64,000 nucleotides of DNA from positions 1 through 64,000 of the forward strand of contig AFRD01000027.1 of the NCBI GenBank assembly GCA_000222875.2, written 5' to 3'. The notes beneath the pieces are model-generated. The model made no database searches. It was not told the DNA's origin and was given only the letters and a program-made list of their open reading frames with translations. The DNA comes from Periglandula ipomoeae IasaF13. Lineage: Eukaryota > Ascomycota > Sordariomycetes > Hypocreales > Clavicipitaceae. The position numbers were made by a program, and so were the translations under genes. Of this stretch, positions 59,171-64,000 are shown one piece after another (position 1 is the first letter of the stretch; each line of letters starts with the position of its first letter).

Positions 59171-61491
59171 TCAAGCACAAAACCTCTGCGCAACCATTGT
59201 CAAACCCTTGGTGATCCGCTCGATGGAAGCGACTTCTACCCACTTTTCTTTGCCATGCAAGCCGTCACCCGTAGGACCCCAGAGAAGAACTGGGATACCT
59301 TTGTCCGCCAACAACGCACAGTCGGTCCAATATGGGCCTTTGTCAAATTTGACTTTCCTTTGCAAAGTCTGACTAGCGACCTCACCAACCAGCTGAGCGA
59401 ACGGATGATCAGGCTCCAGGTTAAAGGCTGACCGCTCAAAAGTGACGCGCCAGTCGTACTTGAAATCCTTGACGCTTGTCGTCAGATCATCAAGCATGGT
59501 TGTAAACTCTTGCCTCACAGAGTTCGCAGTTTCCCCTTCAATGGTCCGGCGTTCGACAATCACTCTGCATAGATCCGGATACGATGACTCTTCCTCTCCG
59601 TCTTTGATGATGGACGCATGAACACTCGGTGCCAGAAGAGGATCATCGTAACCATTTGACAGGCTCTTTGAATACTTGTCCAACGCCACCAGAAAATGTC
59701 CAGCCCGGGTGATGGCATCTATGCCTTCGGTAGGCATGGACCCATGGAAGGCGCGCCCGTGGATGTCCACTTCGAGCCAGACAAAGCCCTTGTGCGCATG
59801 AATGATTTCTTCTCCTGTAGGCTCATTCACGATAGCGCCATCTGCCCTCCAACCTGCTTCGAGAACTTGCTCTGTCCCTATGCTCGTGGCTTCTTCGTCT
59901 GCCACGCCGGTGAAGATAACGTCGCCACGAAGGTTCTCATGCTTGGCAGCGGCTAGCGTTGACATGGCAGCTGCGATCCCGCATTTCATATCATCAGCAC
60001 CCCTACCATACAGCTTTCCGTCTCTTATTTCTCCACCTACGGGGGTCCTCATCATATCCCAGAGTCGTGACGGTATCGATATGCCCGTTGAACATGAGAC
60101 TTTTCCCACCTCCAGAGCCCCGAACAACTCCAATGACGGATGGTCGTCCTTTGGTGGGCTCAACCCAGTGAGTCTCTATATCACGGTGCTCAAACCATGA
60201 CCCGATGTAACGAGCAATCTCCGTCTCTCCCGGCCCGGGTACTGAGCCGAGAGACGGGTTCGAAGAGTCAATACGAACAAGTGCTTGGGTTAAAGCTACC
60301 GCCTCATCCATGGATACGTCCTGGGGCACGCGGTAGTCTCTCGTACCCTCGGTACATAGTAGAACCACTACAGAGTTCTGGTCCAGTCGCAAGCTTTTCT
60401 TATCGTCTGATGTAAGTCGCTTGAGAGCCGCCAACGGTGCGGCGCCGCAAGGACCCGCCGACACATTGTTCTGCTGAAGATATTGGCATGCCTCATGGGC
60501 TTCGTAATCTGACACTGTCAAGCTGGCATATACTCCGCGCTGTAGTACAGGCCATGAAATTGGCGAAATAGTGGCGCAATCTAGTCCAGCCATGACTCTG
60601 GAATATGTCTGCACAGGCGTCGGCTTTTCCGCGCGTAGACTCTTGTACAAACAAGCTGCGGTGTCTGGCTCCACAGCCATGACTGAAGTTTTGCTGCCGG
60701 GCCTCTTATAATGAGATACAACCGCTTGGGCAAATGAACCCACACCGACGGGTGTAATTACAAGATCTGCCTCACAGCCACCGAGTTGAGAGTCGACCTC
60801 TCGAAGCATGGTCATGTAACCTTGCACGATCCACTGTGTTCTCGACGGGTTAGTATTATGTCTCTTTCGATTGCAGACAGTAACGTGAAGAGCTTACGTT
60901 TGGAATATCCGTGTAGTCATCAAACGAGTAGTCATGAACAAGAAGACCACCAGTGTTCGTGGCAGCCTCCCGAGCCATGTCCATAGCATCGTCATAAGTT
61001 CCGCGATTGACAACGACCTTGGCGCCCTCTTCTTCCAAATATCTGATCGTCGAGGCATTCATGCATGAGGGGACATGGATCTCTGTTGGTACAGAAAGGA
61101 GAAGTCCCATACGAGCCACGGCTCTGCCGTGGTTCCCCTCGGTAGCCGCATAGAGAGGTATGGGATGCGATGCCAACGATCTCCTCACAGTATCTAGATC
61201 TGCACCAAGAGGAAGTTTGAGCTTCTGAGCCACTGCACGGAAGGTACCCCATGAAGCTCCCAATATCTTGAAGGACGGTAGGCCGAACCTGGTGCTCTCA
61301 TCCTTGAGGAAAACGTTCTTGACTCCGATATCCTGTGCAACTTCACAGAGGCAGACAAGCCGAGTGGGGCCATCCGGAAACTTGCCATGAAACTTGCCAA
61401 TGAGGTTCACTTCGTCGGTGGACAAAGAATTTTCTATACGCCATGAGGCAGCTGATGGGTTGAGCTGGAGAGCTCTCCGGCTCGCAGCCAT
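59171..61491 (-). CDS. Diaminopropionate ammonia-lyase / M20 peptidase fusion, with one-base frameshift
   Basis: Exon 1 is 61491-60898. A 64-base intron (GTAAGC donor, ACTAAC branch) leads to exon 2 at 60833-59171. Residues 1-370 are a PLP enzyme of the diaminopropionate ammonia-lyase type: VFLKDESTRFGLPSFKILGA holds the Schiff-base Lys, AATEGNHGRAVARMG contacts PLP phosphate, and DLVITPVGVGSF follows. From about 372 a complete M20 metallopeptidase/deacylase follows without a stop: LMFNGHIDTV (metal His and Asp), GRGADDMKCG (bridging Asp), ADEEATSIGTE (catalytic Glu). At plus-strand 60041-60045 (five G) the frame breaks between GYDEDP and GGEIRDGKLYGRG; one base fewer would restore it, giving about 751 residues. 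As written, the lyase frame ends at 60003. The open frame extends upstream to 61779, but homology starts near 61491. Confidence 0.8.
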
Positions 61492-62588
61492 GTTAACGGT
61501 GCAACTTTCGATGGTAAGCAGGCTCCTCAAGGCTGGGTGACTCTTCCACTCCTGTGAGCCAGCAAGATCTGTTGAACAGGACTCCAATTCAAACGTGACT
61601 TGGAGGCAAGGTAAGCAATACTTATCAATATTCGGGAGGGAGGACGATGCTGTTTTTTCATCTGTTCTAACACGTACAAGAGGCGCCTTCTCGGCACAGA
61701 CCGAGTGCGCCTTCTCAGCAGCCCAGATAATGTGGGCAAGATGGATCTGCGCTGGGTCCGAGGAAGATTGATGATCCACGCGAGAGCGATTGATCTCATG
61801 CTGGCATCATGTTATGATGGGGTGGTCATGGTGGTCAAGGACGTTTCTGAATCTGCGACAAGATGCAGTACAAACATCGTGGCTGATGGCGCCGTGCTGT
61901 GGTAGGATTGTGTATTAGCCATAAGGACCCCTCATGTCTCGGCGGGTGGTTTAAGGTCCAAGAACGGATAGGATTCGCATCAAGACAGCCGCCAATTGTC
62001 TATGATTCTGGCTGCCAAAGAAGTCTAGATGCGACGCTGCGCCACCTATCAAACTCTGCCTCAAACCTGAGCAAGGGAAACCATCGGCTTGACGAGATGA
62101 ATCAACCTTGCATCTTGAAGTATTACCAGACATTACCGTCCTCGGGTCTATCATGGATGGCTTTCCACATGCAGCACTAGCACCAGTAATACCAGCTCCA
62201 GCACCCTTGGCCGGTCCTCGGCCCTCTCGAAGTGTCGAAGTGCCAGTATTAGCCACTCTGTCGCCACTGCACAAAGGACCTAGGGAACGAACGGCTGCCA
62301 GGTTGACGAGGCCTGCCCAGAGCCATCCATCAGCCCGTCTCGTGGTTCTCGGGCTAATTATGTCACAAACTCGCCAACCCACCTTCGACGAGATGGGGCG
62401 CCAACCGGAAAGAGTCATTCCGCCCCATCTTTCTTCCTCACAACTCAACTTCGACATCAACCTCACAGGACCTTTCTGCTCGTCAAGCAGAAAATCGCTG
62501 TGTGTGCCTCGTCTGGCATCGTCGTGACATGTGAACTCAACTCACCTCCTCAAGTCGCCCTTCTGCATCGGCGCGCGCGCAGATACAC
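61492..62588. other. Divergent promoter region, lyase/peptidase and transcription factor genes
   Basis: About 1.1 kb between divergent starts. Frames of 139 and 171 codons overlap each other on opposite strands (61951-62527) with no domain; probably chance. Confidence 0.45.
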
Positions 62589-64000
62589 ATGTCCGGTCAT
62601 CATCTACTTTATCTAGCAGACGCCGACTCCACGTTGGACCACGGCGCAAATGACAACCACCAAACTGCCGCGTCCTCTTCACCGGGCTTGGACGCCTCGG
62701 TGTCTTTGGACCATTCAGTCACGATGCCCCCAGAAACTGCTCCAGAACTGGCTTCGACAAACTTGCCCACTGACCTAGATTGGCCCGACTCTGTTATTTG
62801 GTGTTGACGCTGGAGCCTCAGATGCCCTTGCGCGGGATTTTCCGTCCATGTTGCCCAGTCTGGAACATGATGAGATGGGCCTCACCTTTTCGCAGCCCGA
62901 GACGGGCCACGGGAACGATGGTTTGCCATTTACTCTCCATCAGCCCGTCGGTGCGTTCCAGCCTGCCTCGTATAAGGAGGCAATGGAAGAATTCTTTGCG
63001 AAGAATGGTGCCTGGCGACCACCAGAGCCGTGTTTGCATTGCAAACGTCTGCGTCTACAATGCTTCATTCTACAGACCACCGATGCAAATCCCAACCCCG
63101 TCAACTCATGCTCAAGTTGCGTTGCGCTGTTTCGAAACTGTAGTCTCGCGGAGCGCTCAAAACGCAGCCATTCCCAGTTTGAGACCGAGTGTCCCGTCAT
63201 TGGGCACTTACACGGAGTCAACGAAGAAGACAATGCGCTATCTTGGGATCAGAACCCTTCCACATCTGCTCAGTCGTCCTCTATACCGATACCAGTACCC
63301 TCGGGAACGAGTAAGAGATCGAGTTCACGCTCCGTGAGGAAAACACAAGTCCTACGCGATTGATTCGCAGTCAACATACAACATCCCTATCCCACAGATG
63401 AAGAAAAGACGTCGCTTGCCGAGCAGTCGGGTTTGAGTCGCACGCAGGTTATCAACTGGTTCACCAATGCAAGACGGCGTCATCGATTATCGAATCAGCC
63501 GCTAATCAATAACACAACGTTTCGGACTGGATCACCGATGCCTCACTCTCTTCTCTCCAGCATGACTCCCTTCGAACGTTGGAGACACTCGCCGCCTGAC
63601 AGTGAGCCTGTATCGGAAGATGTTATTCGACAAGCGATTGTGACCAATGCGAACAACGATCAGGGGGCAGGTTTACTTGGCAATGACGAGGGTCTAGCGC
63701 AAATGGATGATCTAGGCTCTTCAGCGAGCACAGATTCGTTTTTGTATTCTCGATCTGCCTTTCGCCATTCGTCTGATGGTTCTCTGTCCAATTTTTCTCA
63801 AATATCGGCCAACAGTGACGCGGTTTTATCAGGTAGGAGCTCTGAGGATAGGACTCATCCTGCGTGGGTCAAGTCATCGTCGGGAAGGTCTAGGAAGTCG
63901 AAGGCTCGTTCCTTCATTTGTACGTATTGCCTGCGAAGCTTTAGCAAAAAGTATGACTGGCTTCGTCACGAGCGTTCGGTACATGCCATCCCCCTGCCGC
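62589..64000 (+). CDS. Homeodomain plus C2H2 transcription factor with disrupted frame (runs off right edge)
   Basis: The first frame starts at 62589 (MSGHHLLYLADADS) and ends at 62807 just after TDLDWPDS. Coherent coding continues one frame over (FGVDAGASDALARDF). A Cys cluster follows: CLHCKRLRLQC, 15 residues, then CSSCVALFRNC, spaced like a Zn2Cys6 knuckle with a long loop. The homeodomain begins RSVRKTQVLRD, then an in-frame TGA at 63361-63363 where Trp is expected, then FAVNIQHPYPTDEEK and QVINWFTNARRRH with the invariant WF-N-R of helix 3. A classical C2H2 finger (CTYCLRSFSKKYDWLRHERSVH region) starts near 63920. The C-terminus is beyond 64000. Such proteins are nuclear regulators. The two lesions suggest a pseudogene or sequence errors. 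An alternative 87-base intron (63311-63397) would skip the stop but delete helix 1. Confidence 0.7.

Overview
The window looks like nuclear DNA of a filamentous ascomycete, most likely a Sordariomycete and possibly Hypocreales. The evidence is: genes on both strands with short introns (about 55-230 bases, GTRNGT donors, CTRAY-type branch sites); pyrimidine-rich leaders; a class II hydrophobin; a fungal OPT-family transporter; and single-copy fungal genes for RPR2, HSK3, SUB2, RAD1/XPF, a WASP homologue, MRS2 and eIF1A. All splice sites were worked out by hand from reading-frame continuity, and no database was searched. I saw no tRNA, rRNA, CRISPR array or intact transposon.

Layout. 1-5 kb: the 5' part of an oligopeptide transporter (runs off the left edge, minus strand) and a glutathione S-transferase-like gene (minus). 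5-17.9 kb: about 13 kb with no gene I can call, only protein-like fragments (5.9-8.6 kb, minus) and a nested inverted repeat. 17.9-26.6 kb: a ketopantoate-reductase-like protein with a long disordered tail, the DASH subunit HSK3, and RPR2 and SUB2 placed head to head. 26.6-36.4 kb: sparse, with one small hydrophobin gene that lacks two of the eight family cysteines. 36.4-46.3 kb: a Pho85-type cyclin with uORFs in its leader, a VOC/glyoxalase protein, a frameshifted F-box gene and MRS2. 47.8-58.7 kb: a dense block with a tiny putatively lipidated membrane protein, RAD1/XPF, a small disordered protein, LAS17/WASP, eIF1A and a mitochondrial-looking unknown protein. 59-64 kb: a diaminopropionate ammonia-lyase/M20 peptidase fusion with a one-base frameshift, and a Cys-rich/homeodomain/C2H2 transcription factor with a frame break and an in-frame TGA inside the homeodomain.

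The genes do not form an obvious pathway or biosynthetic cluster. Most are housekeeping genes in head-to-head or tail-to-tail pairs. The striking pattern is that the housekeeping frames (roughly 14 kb of coding sequence) are intact, while four accessory genes (F-box, lyase/peptidase fusion, transcription factor, hydrophobin) carry frameshifts, a nonsense codon or an in-frame deletion. This suggests ongoing decay of accessory genes, or assembly indels in part of the cases. It is the main thing to check with raw reads and RNA-seq.
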